Origin: Sporosarcina sp. FSL K6-3457
GTDB lineage: Bacteria > Bacillota > Bacilli > Bacillales_A > Planococcaceae
NCBI RefSeq assembly: GCF_038007285.1
Contig: NZ_JBBOWX010000001.1
Location: forward strand, 1,071,501 to 1,135,500
Direction: 5' to 3'
DNA: 64,000 bases
The notes under the pieces are model-generated. The model did no database searches. It saw nothing but the letters and a program-made list of their open reading frames with translations, and was not told the origin of the DNA. How positions within the stretch are numbered: position 1 is the first letter of the stretch; each line of letters begins with the position of its first letter. A program made the translations under genes and the position numbers. Of the stretch, positions 52,920-61,353 are shown one piece after another.

Positions 52920-53987
52920 ATGAGAAAACTTGTACTACTTGGTGCTGGATACGGCAATATGCGTATTATGTTGCGTTTATTGACGAAGGATCTTCCAGAT
53001 GATATTGAAATTACACTTGTCGATCGGACCCCTTTCCATAGTTTGAAAACGGAATTTTATGGACTTGCAGCTGGAACAGTGTCGGATTCTGAGGTCCGCG
53101 TTGCATTGCCAATCCACGATAGATTGAAAGTGGTTGGTGGTGAAATTATTGAAATTAGACCCGATGAAAAATGTGTCTATCTCGATGATGGCGTACAGAT
53201 TAAGTATGACGAGCTTGTGATTGGTCTAGGCTGTGAAGACAATTATCATGACGTACCAGGAGCTGCTGAATACACATATAGCATCCAAACAATCGGTAAG
53301 TCAAGAATTGCCCATGAGAAAATTCTTGGTTTCGGAGCTGGTGCAACGATTGGTATTGTTGGTGCAGGGTTAAGTGGTATCGAACTAGCGAGCGAATTAC
53401 GTGAAAGTAGACCCGATTTGAATATTAAATTATTCGACCGCAGTCCACGAATTTTACGCGATTTTCCCGAGAGGCTGAGTAATTATGTCAAAGGCTGGTT
53501 TGACGATCATAATGTAGACGTCGTGTCGAATTCTAACATTACAAAAGTTGAGCCAAATGCACTGTATAATCATGAAGAAACGATTCCAGTTGATGCAGTT
53601 GTTTGGACAGCAGGAATTCGTCCTGTTGCTGCGGTCAAAAATATCGATACTGAAAAAGATAGTTCAGGTCGTGTTATCTTGAATATGCACCATCAGTTGC
53701 CTGCATTTAATGATGTTTATATCGTAGGGGACTGTGCCTCATTGCCATACGCACCAAGCGCTCAGGTAGCTGAGGAGCAGGCTGAACAGATTGTGAAAAT
53801 CTTGCGTTTAGTATGGAGCGGAGAGACGCTGCCGGAAAAGATGCCCGAAATCAAGCTAAAAGGCTTCCTTGGCTCTTTAGGGAAGAAGCAAGGCTTTGCC
53901 TATCTAGCAGACCGTACCGTCACAGGACGCATTGCAAGGCTATTGAAGTCGGGTGTGTTGTGGATGTATAAGTGGCATAATGGTTGA
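52920..53987 (+). CDS. yutJ: NADH dehydrogenase-like flavoprotein (YutJ)
   Basis: 355 residues, two-dinucleotide-binding-domain flavoprotein. FAD site 'LVLLGAGYGNMRIMLRLLTK' at the N-terminus, NADH site 'GATIGIVGAGLSGIELASEL' (~residue 140) and the second FAD contact 'DVYIVGDCASLPYAPSAQVA' (~270). It is shorter than classic type II NADH dehydrogenase and lacks an obvious long C-terminal membrane helix. It may reduce a quinone or another acceptor. It is a single gene; a second paralogue is at 56415. Confidence 0.88.
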   Translation: MRKLVLLGAGYGNMRIMLRLLTKDLPDDIEITLVDRTPFHSLKTEFYGLAAGTVSDSEVRVALPIHDRLKVVGGEIIEIRPDEKCVYLDDGVQIKYDELVIGLGCEDNYHDVPGAAEYTYSIQTIGKSRIAHEKILGFGAGATIGIVGAGLSGIELASELRESRPDLNIKLFDRSPRILRDFPERLSNYVKGWFDDHNVDVVSNSNITKVEPNALYNHEETIPVDAVVWTAGIRPVAAVKNIDTEKDSSGRVILNMHHQLPAFNDVYIVGDCASLPYAPSAQVAEEQAEQIVKILRLVWSGETLPEKMPEIKLKGFLGSLGKKQGFAYLADRTVTGRIARLLKSGVLWMYKWHNG

Positions 53988-53992
53988 CATAA

Positions 53993-54035
53993 AAAATCCT
54001 TTATTCACAAATTATTTGTGGATAAAGGTTTTTTG
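53993..54035 (+). terminator. Intrinsic terminator of yutJ
   Basis: AATCCTTTATTCACAAAT and ATTTGTGGATAAAGGTT form a long stem with one mismatch, ending in T6. A phased repeat array starts at its 3' edge. Confidence 0.85.
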
Positions 54036-54090
54036 TTGTTAAGTTAGCAGTGAGCGTTGTCAGGTTAGCTGTAAATGTTGTTAAGTTGCT
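54035..54090. repeat. Three phased 21-bp repeats (GTTGTTAAGTTAGC)
   Basis: GTTGTTAAGTTAGC at 54035, GTTGTCAGGTTAGC at 54056 and GTTGTTAAGTTGCT at 54077 are exactly 21 bp apart. The motif resembles GGTCGTAAAGTTATC, the first unit of the 11.8-kb array. Confidence 0.8.
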
Positions 54091-54135
54091 GGATTAATTA
54101 ATTTCCTATGATGAAAACAGTGTAAATTCCAGCAG

Positions 54136-54173
54136 AAAAACGATCGTTCCTGTTTTTGGGAATGATCGTTTTT
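54136..54173. terminator. Bidirectional terminator
   Basis: AAAAACGATCGTTCC pairs with GGAATGATCGTTTTT around TGTTTTTG. It serves yuzD (-) and perhaps read-through from yutJ (+). Confidence 0.87.
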
Positions 54174-54193
54174 CATAGATAACTGTTTTAAAA

Positions 54194-54526
54194 TTATGCT
54201 TGTGCCACAAAGCCGTGCTTTTCAAGTGCAGCAAATACTGGCTTTAATTGAATATAACCTTCACCAATCATTTCCTCTTCAATCATAACCATCGGATAGA
54301 AGAACTCATCATTGCGTACTTGCTCGGCAATCGCGCTTTGTCTGTCATCCGCAATATCTTCTGCATCGATATCGATATAGTGGATAGCATAAGGCTGATT
54401 CGGATACTTTCTATTGATGGCAGCTTGTAGCCATTCGTAAGTATCTTTGGATGAAGGGGCGTTGACACAGCTGGCACAAATGACCTCTGCTCCATAAATT
54501 TCAATGCTTAGTTTGTCTTTTTTCAA
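54194..54526 (-). CDS. yuzD: YuzD-family protein (DUF1462)
   Basis: 110 residues from TTG 54526, which has GAGGAG nine bases upstream; an ATG at 54550 has no ribosome site. It is thioredoxin-fold-like with 'IEIYGAEVICASCVNAPSSK' (CASC near the start, residues ~12-15), then 'YIDIDAEDIADDRQSAIAEQ' and a cis-Pro-like 'FFYPMVMIEEEMIGEG'. It may be a thiol/disulfide or Fe-S-related protein, given its place beside yutI; the role is unknown. Confidence 0.87.
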   Translation of the reverse strand: MKKDKLSIEIYGAEVICASCVNAPSSKDTYEWLQAAINRKYPNQPYAIHYIDIDAEDIADDRQSAIAEQVRNDEFFYPMVMIEEEMIGEGYIQLKPVFAALEKHGFVAQA

Positions 54527-54612
54527 TTTAACAATCTCCTCTCGGCGCATTCATTGGATTTTTTTCGTGTAGCAGTTTATAATAAGTATAATGAAAGGGG
54601 AGTTTAAAAACA

Positions 54613-54849
54613 ATGACAGATACAATGTTGACTGAACCGGTACAAGAAGTATTAGATAAATTACGCCCATTCCTATTGCGTGATGGAGGCGACTGTGAAT
54701 TGGTTGATATTGAGGACGGCATCGTAAAACTTCGCCTACTCGGCGCTTGCGGAACATGCCCAAGCTCAACAATCACATTAAAAGCAGGTATTGAACGTGC
54801 GCTTCTTGAAGAAGTGCCAGGTGTTGTCGAAGTGGAACAAGTATTCTAA
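54613..54849 (+). CDS. yutI: NifU-like Fe-S carrier (YutI)
   Basis: 78 residues, a free-standing NifU C-terminal (Nfu) domain. '[20 protein letters not shown]' and the cluster-binding CxxC in '[20 protein letters not shown]' (residues ~46-49) are diagnostic. Nfu proteins carry 4Fe-4S clusters from the Suf scaffold (suf operon 16 kb upstream) to client enzymes such as lipoyl synthase (lipA, 4 kb upstream). The start follows AAGGGGAG. Confidence 0.93.
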   Translation: MTDTMLTEPVQEVLDKLRPFLLRDGGDCELVDIEDGIVKLRLLGACGTCPSSTITLKAGIERALLEEVPGVVEVEQVF

Positions 54850-54863
54850 TTTAGCAATGTAGT

Positions 54864-54893
54864 AAAAGCGGACCAAACTTGGGTCCGCTTTTT
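54864..54893 (+). terminator. Intrinsic terminator of yutI
   Basis: AAAAGCGGACC pairs with GGTCCGCTTTT around AAACTTG, ending in T5. From 54893 to about 54985 follows 'TCTAGCTCAGGGCGCTAAAT', another likely remnant of the Bacillales intergenic repeat. Confidence 0.87.
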
Positions 54894-55002
54894 CTGTCTA
54901 GCTCAGGGCGCTAAATGCCCGAAGGCACAAAGAAATTAAGACACCTTCAGGACGTGGCGAACTTAGATTGTGCTTCTTGAAGCGGGAGTCATTCAAATAT
55001 AG

Positions 55003-55680
55003 TTATTGCATTTCACGAATTTCCTGCCAACGATCTTTGGCCATTTTAATAATTTGTGGTTCAGTTGAGGTACGCTGGCCTTCAATCACGCGCGAGAAGT
55101 TGCGGATAGCTTCTTCCTTATCTTCGATTTTCCAAGATAGTTCCGCAATGATATAAAGGACTCTCGATTCAGACATTTGAGTGCCTGTGTAATCACCTTC
55201 AGAATATGAATTAATATATAAATCCCTAGCGATTTTCATAAAACGTTGTTCTTCTTCCTGTTGACCTTTGTCGCGGTATAACCAAGCAATGCGCAGAGTG
55301 AGTCCCGCAATTGATAGTGCTTTTTCTTTTTTTAACATAGCGCTTAGATAAGCAAGCTTATACGTTTCAATGGCTTCATCGATATCGCGTTCTGCTCCGA
55401 AAGAACGACCATTCCATTGCGTTGTGATTTTCTTGAATATTTCATCTTTTGTGCCAGGAGCGAAATAGGGTGCAAATTCATCTGTGAATGAGAAGCCACA
55501 ATGAGGACAGACTGCAACATTATAAAGGAGTGGTTTAATATCAGGGTCTGAGTAGACAGGTTTAAAATCGCTTTCGTGGGAGGTGACTCGAACAAATCTG
55601 GAACGGACTTTTGTCGTGGTAAAATTTTGTTTGCAATTGATGCATGCTATTTTTTTATCGTAGTAGGGAGTAATCTCCAT
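55003..55680 (-). CDS. DUF2225-domain protein
   Basis: 225 residues from ATG 55680 (55689 is an alternative start). The N-terminus has two CxxC pairs, 'KIACINCKQNFTTTKVRSRF' and 'YNVAVCPHCGFSFTDEFAPY', likely a zinc ribbon. The rest is helical and TPR-like ('IDEAIETYKLAYLSAMLKKE', 'LSIAGLTLRIAWLYRDKGQQ', 'AIRNFSRVIEG'). DUF2225 proteins are common in Firmicutes and have no established function; the layout suggests protein or nucleic-acid binding. Confidence 0.85.
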   Translation of the reverse strand: MEITPYYDKKIACINCKQNFTTTKVRSRFVRVTSHESDFKPVYSDPDIKPLLYNVAVCPHCGFSFTDEFAPYFAPGTKDEIFKKITTQWNGRSFGAERDIDEAIETYKLAYLSAMLKKEKALSIAGLTLRIAWLYRDKGQQEEEQRFMKIARDLYINSYSEGDYTGTQMSESRVLYIIAELSWKIEDKEEAIRNFSRVIEGQRTSTEPQIIKMAKDRWQEIREMQ

Positions 55681-55814
55681 TCGAACCATCCATCCTTTCG
55701 TACTATCTATCTCATTATAGCGTAAAACGCCTAATAGACGAGTAATTATGATTGCGTTATGGATAAATTCCTTGCTATGATAGATAGAAGAAAACAAAGG
55801 GAAGGTGAACACGC

Positions 55815-56177
55815 ATGGCACAAGTTGTTGAAGTTACCGAGGCAGCGGCATTTCATGTGAAAGAAATGATGCGCCATAATGGAGAAGAAGGTTCATTCTT
55901 ACGTGTTGCTGTCAATGGCGGAGGCTGCAGTGGATTGACATACGGAATGGGTTTCGAAACTGAAAAGTCAGAGGAAGATCAGCTGTTAGAGCAGCATGGT
56001 TTGCAAATTCTTGTTTCAAGCGAAGATGCCGGTATTCTTAACGGCACACAAGTTGATTATAAAGAGTCCCTCATGGGGGGCGGATTTACGATAAATAATC
56101 CCAATGCGATTGCTTCGTGTGGGTGTGGAACTTCATTTAGAACAGCGAAGAAAGCTGGGACTCCAGCTGATTGCTGA
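55815..56177 (+). CDS. yutM: IscA/ErpA-type Fe-S cluster carrier (YutM)
   Basis: 120 residues of the HesB/IscA family. The three cluster-ligand cysteines are present: 'NGGGCSGLTYGMGFE' (~residue 39) and the C-terminal 'IASCGCGTSFR' (~105 and 107). A-type carriers move Fe-S clusters from SufBCD to apo-proteins. The start follows GGGAAGGTG. It is a single gene with its own terminator, in the conserved yut neighbourhood. Confidence 0.93.
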   Translation: MAQVVEVTEAAAFHVKEMMRHNGEEGSFLRVAVNGGGCSGLTYGMGFETEKSEEDQLLEQHGLQILVSSEDAGILNGTQVDYKESLMGGGFTINNPNAIASCGCGTSFRTAKKAGTPADC

Positions 56178-56186
56178 TACCTTTTT

Positions 56187-56219
56187 AAGCCCCTTACTAG
56201 AGTTGGTAAGGGGCTTTAT
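56187..56219 (+). terminator. Intrinsic terminator of yutM
   Basis: AAGCCCCTTAC pairs with GTAAGGGGCTT around TAGAGTTG, then TTATT. The remaining 180 bases before the next gene show no clear feature. Confidence 0.85.
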
Positions 56220-56414
56220 TGTTGAACTTCATTATTCTATGTATTCAAACATTTCCTATTTCAATTATAGTATTGAAATGCCGTATCAAAAGGGCTACTA
56301 TAAGAGGTAGAGGTTTGTCGAAAAAATGACAAAGGCCAGGACTGTGTAAATCGTCGGTGTACTAGATTTCACGAGGGCCGGGCACATAAAAATTTAAAGG
56401 TGGTTTCGATCTTC

Positions 56415-57629
56415 GTGAAAAGACCGACAATTTTGGTGTTAGGTGCAGGATACGGCGGTTTATCAACAGTCGTTAATTTGCAAAAATCACTTGGGACGGA
56501 TGAGGCAGATATTGTCCTCATTAACAAAAATGATTATCACTATGAGTCTACATGGCTTCATGAAGCGGCGGCAGGAACTTTGTCTCCTGAACAAGTTCGT
56601 TATGACATCAAAAGTGTTATCAGCAGTCAAAAAGTTGAATTCATCAAAGCAGAAGTACAAGCAATTGACGTTGCAGGTAAAGTCGTAACATCTAATGTGG
56701 GTACACATACATATGATTATCTTGTGATATCCCTTGGTTTCGAAGGTGAAACTTTCGGTATTCCTGGACTTGACAAGTATGCACTTTCAATGGCAAACGT
56801 GAAAGCGGCTCGTCAAATTCGTGAGCATATTGAATATCAATTTGCAACATGGTCTCTTGAAGAAGAGAAAGATGATAGCCGTCTAACAATCGTTGTTGGG
56901 GGTGCAGGATTCTCAGGAATCGAATTGCTAGGTGAACTTGGAAACCGTGTACCTGAGCTTTGCAAAGAGTTCGACGTGCCGGCTGAAAAAGTACGCGTAC
57001 TTTGTGTAGAAGCAGCTCCTATGGTGCTTCCAGGATTTGATCCTGAGCTTGTCCAATATGCTGTCGCTAAGTTGGAATCTAAAGGCATCGAGTTCTCAAT
57101 CGGTACGCCAGTTGTTGAGGCGACTGAAGAAGGCGTCAACATTAAAAAAGGCGAAGACGAATTTGAATTCATTAAAGCGGGTACAGTTATTTGGGCTGCA
57201 GGTGTCCGTGGTAACCGTCTAATCGAATCATCTGGCATCGAAAACATGCGTGCGCGTGTCAAGGTCGACAAAGATCTTCGTGCACCAGGTTATGCTGATG
57301 TATTCGTCGTTGGAGACTGTGCATTGATGATTAACGAAGAAGCTAATCGTCCATACCCACCAACAGCGCAAATTGCTATGCAACAAGGTGATATGTGTGC
57401 AAACAATATTATCGCACTTATGAAGGGCAACGCGACTTCTGAATTTGTACCAGACTTAAAGGGTAGCGTTTGTTCACTTGGTGAAGACGATGCAATTGGT
57501 CTTGTATTCGGTAAGAAAATGACGGGAGCAAAAGCTTCATTCATGAAAAAAGTGGTTGATAACCGCTCACTATTCCTCATTGGTGGAGTAGGTCTTACGA
57601 TTAAAAAAGGGAAATTCAATTTCCTATAA
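56415..57629 (+). CDS. yumB: Type II NADH dehydrogenase-like flavoprotein (YumB)
   Basis: 404 residues from GTG 56415 behind AAAGGTGG; GTG 56400 is a weaker option. The FAD fingerprint is 'ILVLGAGYGGLSTVVNLQKS' at the N-terminus, the NADH fingerprint 'TIVVGGAGFSGIELLGELGN' near residue 165, then 'VIWAAGVRGN' and 'DVFVVGDCALMINEEANRPY' with 'PPTAQIAMQQGD', the quinone-site motif of NDH-2. It would pass electrons from NADH to menaquinone without proton pumping. C-terminal 'SLFLIGGVGLTIKKGKFNFL' may help membrane attachment. Confidence 0.92.
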   Translation: MKRPTILVLGAGYGGLSTVVNLQKSLGTDEADIVLINKNDYHYESTWLHEAAAGTLSPEQVRYDIKSVISSQKVEFIKAEVQAIDVAGKVVTSNVGTHTYDYLVISLGFEGETFGIPGLDKYALSMANVKAARQIREHIEYQFATWSLEEEKDDSRLTIVVGGAGFSGIELLGELGNRVPELCKEFDVPAEKVRVLCVEAAPMVLPGFDPELVQYAVAKLESKGIEFSIGTPVVEATEEGVNIKKGEDEFEFIKAGTVIWAAGVRGNRLIESSGIENMRARVKVDKDLRAPGYADVFVVGDCALMINEEANRPYPPTAQIAMQQGDMCANNIIALMKGNATSEFVPDLKGSVCSLGEDDAIGLVFGKKMTGAKASFMKKVVDNRSLFLIGGVGLTIKKGKFNFL

Positions 57630-57656
57630 TTTGATTCATTGATTGAAATGCATTCA

Positions 57657-57694
57657 AAGCATCTGCTTGTCTTCTGACAGCAGGTGCTTTTTTG
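57657..57694 (+). terminator. Intrinsic terminator of yumB
   Basis: AAAGCATCTGC pairs with GCAGGTGCTTT around a 13-base loop, ending in T6. It ends just before the NUDIX ribosome site. Confidence 0.85.
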
Positions 57695-57710
57695 GAAAGG
57701 ATTGAAGAGT

Positions 57711-58208
57711 ATGTCACGGAGTAAACGGGGAAATGTTTGGCTTGCAGCTGCAGGGCTTGTAGTCAATCAGGCAGGGCAGTGGTTGGTAGTACGAAAAACC
57801 TATGGTGGACTTAAAGGAAAGTGGTCAATCCCGGCAGGCTTTGTGGATGGCAACGAGACGGCAGATGGTGCCGCTATTCGTGAAGTGAGAGAAGAAACAG
57901 GTATTGATAGTCAATTGGAAGGGATGATTGGCTTTCGTACGGGCGTATTAAATGGAGAAATCAGCGATAATATGGCGATATTTTTTCTGAGCACAACGAT
58001 AGAAAATCAGGTTTTAATTCCACAGCTAAGAGAGATTTCTGAAGCGGCATGGAAAAGCCCACTCGAACTAAAGGACGATAAGGATTCTTCTTTAATGATT
58101 CTGGAGATGGCTGAAAAAGTAATCGAATCAGGATTAGATGAAATTGTCAATATTACGCCTGGTGAGAGTTTTGGTTATACAACTTATAAATTATTTTTTA
58201 AAAAATAG
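57711..58208 (+). CDS. NUDIX hydrolase
   Basis: 165 residues from ATG 57711 (AAAGG ten bases upstream). The NUDIX box GX5EX7REUXEEXGU is intact: 'GFVDGNETADGAAIREVREE' with 'TGI' following, residues ~43-65. Such enzymes cleave nucleoside diphosphates linked to another group (for example ADP-ribose, NADH or damaged nucleotides); 'WSIPAGF' before the box is common to ADP-ribose-type members, but the substrate is not certain. Copy C of the repeat element abuts its stop on the opposite strand. Confidence 0.88.
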   Translation: MSRSKRGNVWLAAAGLVVNQAGQWLVVRKTYGGLKGKWSIPAGFVDGNETADGAAIREVREETGIDSQLEGMIGFRTGVLNGEISDNMAIFFLSTTIENQVLIPQLREISEAAWKSPLELKDDKDSSLMILEMAEKVIESGLDEIVNITPGESFGYTTYKLFFKK

Positions 58209-58321
58209 CAATTGTGTCCAAATTTTGAATTGCGCTTGCGCAATTAACTCCCTTCAAAATTTGTGACATCCGCCGGAGGCTTAACTTGAATCAGCAGGGA
58301 CCTTTGCTGATTCAAGTTAAG
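58209..58321 (-). repeat. Three-hairpin repeated element, copy C
   Basis: On the minus strand: hairpin 1 is a perfect 17-bp stem (58305-58321 with 58280-58296) with an 8-nt loop; then CCTCCGGCGGATGTCAC; hairpin 2 CAAATTTTGA/TCAAAATTTG with AGGGAGTT and inner AATTGCG/CGCAATT; then GGAC. Hairpin 3 is lost, where the element meets the NUDIX stop codon. Confidence 0.82.
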
Positions 58322-58409
58322 ATATGACAAATTGGGAAATAGGTTGTGATTGGTTGAAAGCCATCTCTCATTCATGTAAAATAATGAGTGGAAAACGGAG
58401 GTCGTTACT

Positions 58410-58736
58410 TTGGGAACCATTTCACTGACGCACGTCGTCTTATCCGTACTGATTTTCATGGTGATGTTTTTTGGTATCGGATTTCTATTAAATATGCTTC
58501 TTCGCATGACATGGTTAATGGCTATCATTTATCCAATCGTCGTCGTATTGATTATTGATGAAGTGAAGGTATACGAATACTTCACGAAGCCGAAATATGC
58601 GTTCCAACTTCTTGGAGATAAAGTGATGGCACTACATACAGCCGATATTGTTATTCTAGCAAGCGGTCTCGTTGGGGCAATCATTTCCGGATTCGTTATG
58701 AAGATTTTGAGAAAACAAGGTTATCAAATGTTTTAA
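58410..58736 (+). CDS. yuiB: YuiB-family small membrane protein
   Basis: 108 residues with three probable membrane helices ('THVVLSVLIFMVMFFGIGFL', 'WLMAIIYPIVVVLIIDEVKV', and a third near residue 80-100 'DIVILASGLVGAIISGFVM'). It belongs to the YuiB family of unknown function in Bacillales. The start is TTG 58410, seven bases after CGGAGGT. It is followed by a bidirectional terminator and the convergent yuiD gene. Confidence 0.85.
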   Translation: MGTISLTHVVLSVLIFMVMFFGIGFLLNMLLRMTWLMAIIYPIVVVLIIDEVKVYEYFTKPKYAFQLLGDKVMALHTADIVILASGLVGAIISGFVMKILRKQGYQMF

Positions 58737-58755
58737 CATTTACCATTATTGCATC

Positions 58756-58810
58756 CAAAAAAGCCATTTCATTCCCCGGTAAAATATTGGGAGTGAAATG
58801 GCTTTTTTTT
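58756..58810. terminator. Bidirectional terminator
   Basis: AAAAAAGCCATTTCATTCCC pairs with GGGAGTGAAATGGCTTTTTT around a loop of about 13 bases; long A- and T-tracts on both sides. It serves yuiB (+) and yuiD (-). Confidence 0.9.
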
Positions 58811-59286
58811 TATACGATAAATGAATAGATAATTATGGAAATAAGGATACCTGTTACAGCACCTGCAAATACTTCGCTTGGCTTATGACCAAGCAGTGTT
58901 TTGAGCTCTTGGATTTTTTGTTGGCCGTCTTTTTGTTGCCAGCCTTTCGCTTCTTGGACAAATGTTTGGAAGTCCAACCGCATTTGATTGATAATCAAGG
59001 CTTGTTGCCCTGCCTGATAACGGATTCCTGTCGCATCAAACATGACGATAACGGCGAAGATAGCAGAAACCGCAAAAAGAGGGGAGTCGAGCCCGGATTC
59101 GTATGCGATTGCCGTCGTCAATGCTGTAACTGCTGCTGAGTGAGAGCTTGGCATACCGCCTGTTGAGGTCATCAGTTTCCAGTCAAGCTTGCCGCTAAGT
59201 AGAAAATAGATAGGGATCTTTATAAATTGTGCAAAGACGATCCCGAATAATGCCGCAAGGAGCGGAATGTTTTGGAATATAGCCAT
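58810..59286 (-). CDS. yuiD: Divergent PAP2-family protein (YuiD)
   Basis: 158 residues with four to five membrane segments. DUF212 / divergent PAP2 pattern: 'FAQFIKIPIYFLLSGKLDWK' (~residue 20), 'STGGMPSSHSAAVTALTTAI' (phosphatase-like SSH motif, ~45) and 'LGHKPSEVFAGAVTGILISI' (~135). By relation to PAP2 enzymes it may act on a lipid phosphate, but activity has not been shown for this branch as far as I know. It faces yuiB. Confidence 0.88.
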   Translation of the reverse strand: MAIFQNIPLLAALFGIVFAQFIKIPIYFLLSGKLDWKLMTSTGGMPSSHSAAVTALTTAIAYESGLDSPLFAVSAIFAVIVMFDATGIRYQAGQQALIINQMRLDFQTFVQEAKGWQQKDGQQKIQELKTLLGHKPSEVFAGAVTGILISIIIYSFIV

Positions 59287-59443
59287 CGAGGGTCCACTCC
59301 TTTAAAATTTGAAAATTGTATTATTAGTATACCACAAAGCTTTGTTGTAAAAACAGTATACTACGGATTCCGAACGAATTTATGTAAGCTGTCGAACACT
59401 TGGTATATACTAATAGGTGTATAAAAAATTGGAGGTTAATTAA

Positions 59444-60955
59444 ATGAAAACAATTATTGTAGAACCAAATTTCAACAAAGTAGAGGCAGATGTCCTTGTC
59501 ATTGGTGTTCCAGAACATCCAGAAAATATCGTTGGTTGGGATGGCTTCGTCAATTCTTTTAGTACGCGCCTACCTGAGTGGCTTAAAGCTGGCGATATTA
59601 AAACGACTTTTAATAAAATTGTCCCAATGCCGGCCATGGAAGAACGCGACTATAAACGTGTATTCTTTATAGGACTAGGTGCGCAGAAGGCGTTGACGGA
59701 AGATCGCCTACGTCAAGCATTTGCAGCAATTGGTAAAGAACTGGCGAACGTGAAAGCGACTTCCGTTGCCATTTGGACGGCACCATTCACAAATGACAAA
59801 CTGACTTGTGAGGATGTTGCATTTGCAGCAGCGGAAGGCATTGGGCTTGGCACGTATAAGTTTGCAGGTTATCGTACCGACTCCAATGCGCGTGATGTGG
59901 CAATTGAAGCACTGACGATCTTATCTTCATCAGATGAGGATGAATTGAAAGCGGCTTGCGAAGTAGGTAAAGTGTATGCCGATGCAGTTAATGAAGCCCG
60001 TAATTTAGTTAATATGCCTCCAAATATTCTAACAGCGACTAAAATGGCGGATTATGCGCGTGAGCTTGCGGAAAAATATGATTTCGATATCGAGGTACTC
60101 GGTAAAAAAGAAATGGAAGAGCTCGGCATGGGTGCTATTCTAGCAGTCAATCAGGGATCTGTTGAAGAGCCGAAGCTCATTGTTCTAAAGTATGCAGCGA
60201 CAGAGCAATGGGAAGATGTCATTGGTCTAGTTGGTAAGGGTGTTACGTATGATACGGGTGGCTATTCATTGAAACCACGTGAAGGAATGGTTGGCATGAA
60301 GGGCGATATGGGTGGTGCGGCTGCTGTTCTTGGTGCGATGGCGATTATTGGGGAGTTGCGACCGCAGAAAAATGTCATTGCAGTTATTGGTTCGACCGAT
60401 AATATGGTGTCAGGAGATGCATTTAAGCCGGATGATGTCATTACGTCATTGAGTGGTAAAACGATTGAGGTACTCAATACAGATGCAGAGGGCCGTCTTG
60501 TCCTAGCAGATGCTGTGACGTATGCGAAACAAGCGGGAGCAGATTACCTGATTGACGTAGCGACACTAACAGGTGGCGTTATTGTGGCGCTCGGTAATGA
60601 TAAAACAGGAGCACTGACAAATGATGAAGCGTTCTTTGAAGAATTTATGCAGGCTTCTATCGAGACGGGGGAATTTGTTTGGAGACTTCCACTAACGGAA
60701 AGTGATAAGAAACGAATTCGTAAAAGTGATGTAGCTGACCTGAACAATTCACCGGGCCGTGATGGTCATATGATCTTCGGTGGAGGCTTTGTAGGAGAAT
60801 TCGCAGGAACGACACCTTGGATTCACTTGGACATTGCAGGGACGTCAGACGCTGCCGCAGCGCATGATTTAGGGCCAAAGGGAGCAACAGGTGTGATGGT
60901 GCGAACGTTAGCAACATTGGTCGAACGGATGGCAGATACTGAACTAGAGGACTAA
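59444..60955 (+). CDS. pepA: Leucyl aminopeptidase (cytosol aminopeptidase)
   Basis: 503-residue M17 metallopeptidase that removes N-terminal residues from peptides. The C-terminal catalytic half has '[16 protein letters not shown]' (Lys and Asp ligands), '[15 protein letters not shown]', and the signature '[18 protein letters not shown]' with the two-metal ligands, then '[12 protein letters not shown]'. The N-terminal 170 residues are the usual variable domain. '[10 protein letters not shown]' instead of the more common GKGITFDSGG is a mild variant. Start ATG 59444 follows TTGGAGG. It corresponds to yuiE in B. subtilis. Confidence 0.95.
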   Translation: MKTIIVEPNFNKVEADVLVIGVPEHPENIVGWDGFVNSFSTRLPEWLKAGDIKTTFNKIVPMPAMEERDYKRVFFIGLGAQKALTEDRLRQAFAAIGKELANVKATSVAIWTAPFTNDKLTCEDVAFAAAEGIGLGTYKFAGYRTDSNARDVAIEALTILSSSDEDELKAACEVGKVYADAVNEARNLVNMPPNILTATKMADYARELAEKYDFDIEVLGKKEMEELGMGAILAVNQGSVEEPKLIVLKYAATEQWEDVIGLVGKGVTYDTGGYSLKPREGMVGMKGDMGGAAAVLGAMAIIGELRPQKNVIAVIGSTDNMVSGDAFKPDDVITSLSGKTIEVLNTDAEGRLVLADAVTYAKQAGADYLIDVATLTGGVIVALGNDKTGALTNDEAFFEEFMQASIETGEFVWRLPLTESDKKRIRKSDVADLNNSPGRDGHMIFGGGFVGEFAGTTPWIHLDIAGTSDAAAAHDLGPKGATGVMVRTLATLVERMADTELED

Positions 60956-61017
60956 TAGGCAATTGTCTCTTTCCAGGCTGCCCTATTTGAATAGGATAGG
61001 TGGAAAGGGGGATGAAA

Positions 61018-61293
61018 ATGCCTAGAGGTTTTGGTGGTGGTGGCCGCGGTGGATTTGGCCACGGCTTTGACAGAGGTAGACGTGGATTTGGAGGCGGCTT
61101 TGACGGACTTGGCGTACCGTTTCTTGGTGGACTTGCTGGTGGTCTACTAGGATCGGCATTGTTCCCAGGGATTGGGTTTGGCTTTGGTGGTTATCCTTAT
61201 GGAGGATATCCTCCATATGGTGGCTATCCAGCTTATGGTTATCCACCTTATGGTTTTGGTTATCCATATGGAGGCTTTGGACCGTATTATTAA
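61018..61293 (+). CDS. Gly/Tyr/Pro-rich small protein
   Basis: 91 residues from ATG 61018 (AAGGGGG seven bases upstream; ATG 61012 and GTG 61000 are less likely). It has an Arg/Gly-rich start ('MPRGFGGGGRGGFGHGFDRG'), a short hydrophobic Gly/Leu stretch ('FLGGLAGGLLGSALFPGIGF'), and a tail of YGGYPPYGGYPAYGYPPYG-type repeats. No known domain. The middle stretch could insert in a membrane, and the tail resembles spore-coat or adhesive low-complexity proteins, but the role is unknown. It lies between pepA and the convergent mrp operon. Confidence 0.65.
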   Translation: MPRGFGGGGRGGFGHGFDRGRRGFGGGFDGLGVPFLGGLAGGLLGSALFPGIGFGFGGYPYGGYPPYGGYPAYGYPPYGFGYPYGGFGPYY

Positions 61294-61353
61294 TACTTTT
61301 ATCAACACAAAAACACGCATGACAGTCGGATTTCCGATTGCCATGCGTATTTT

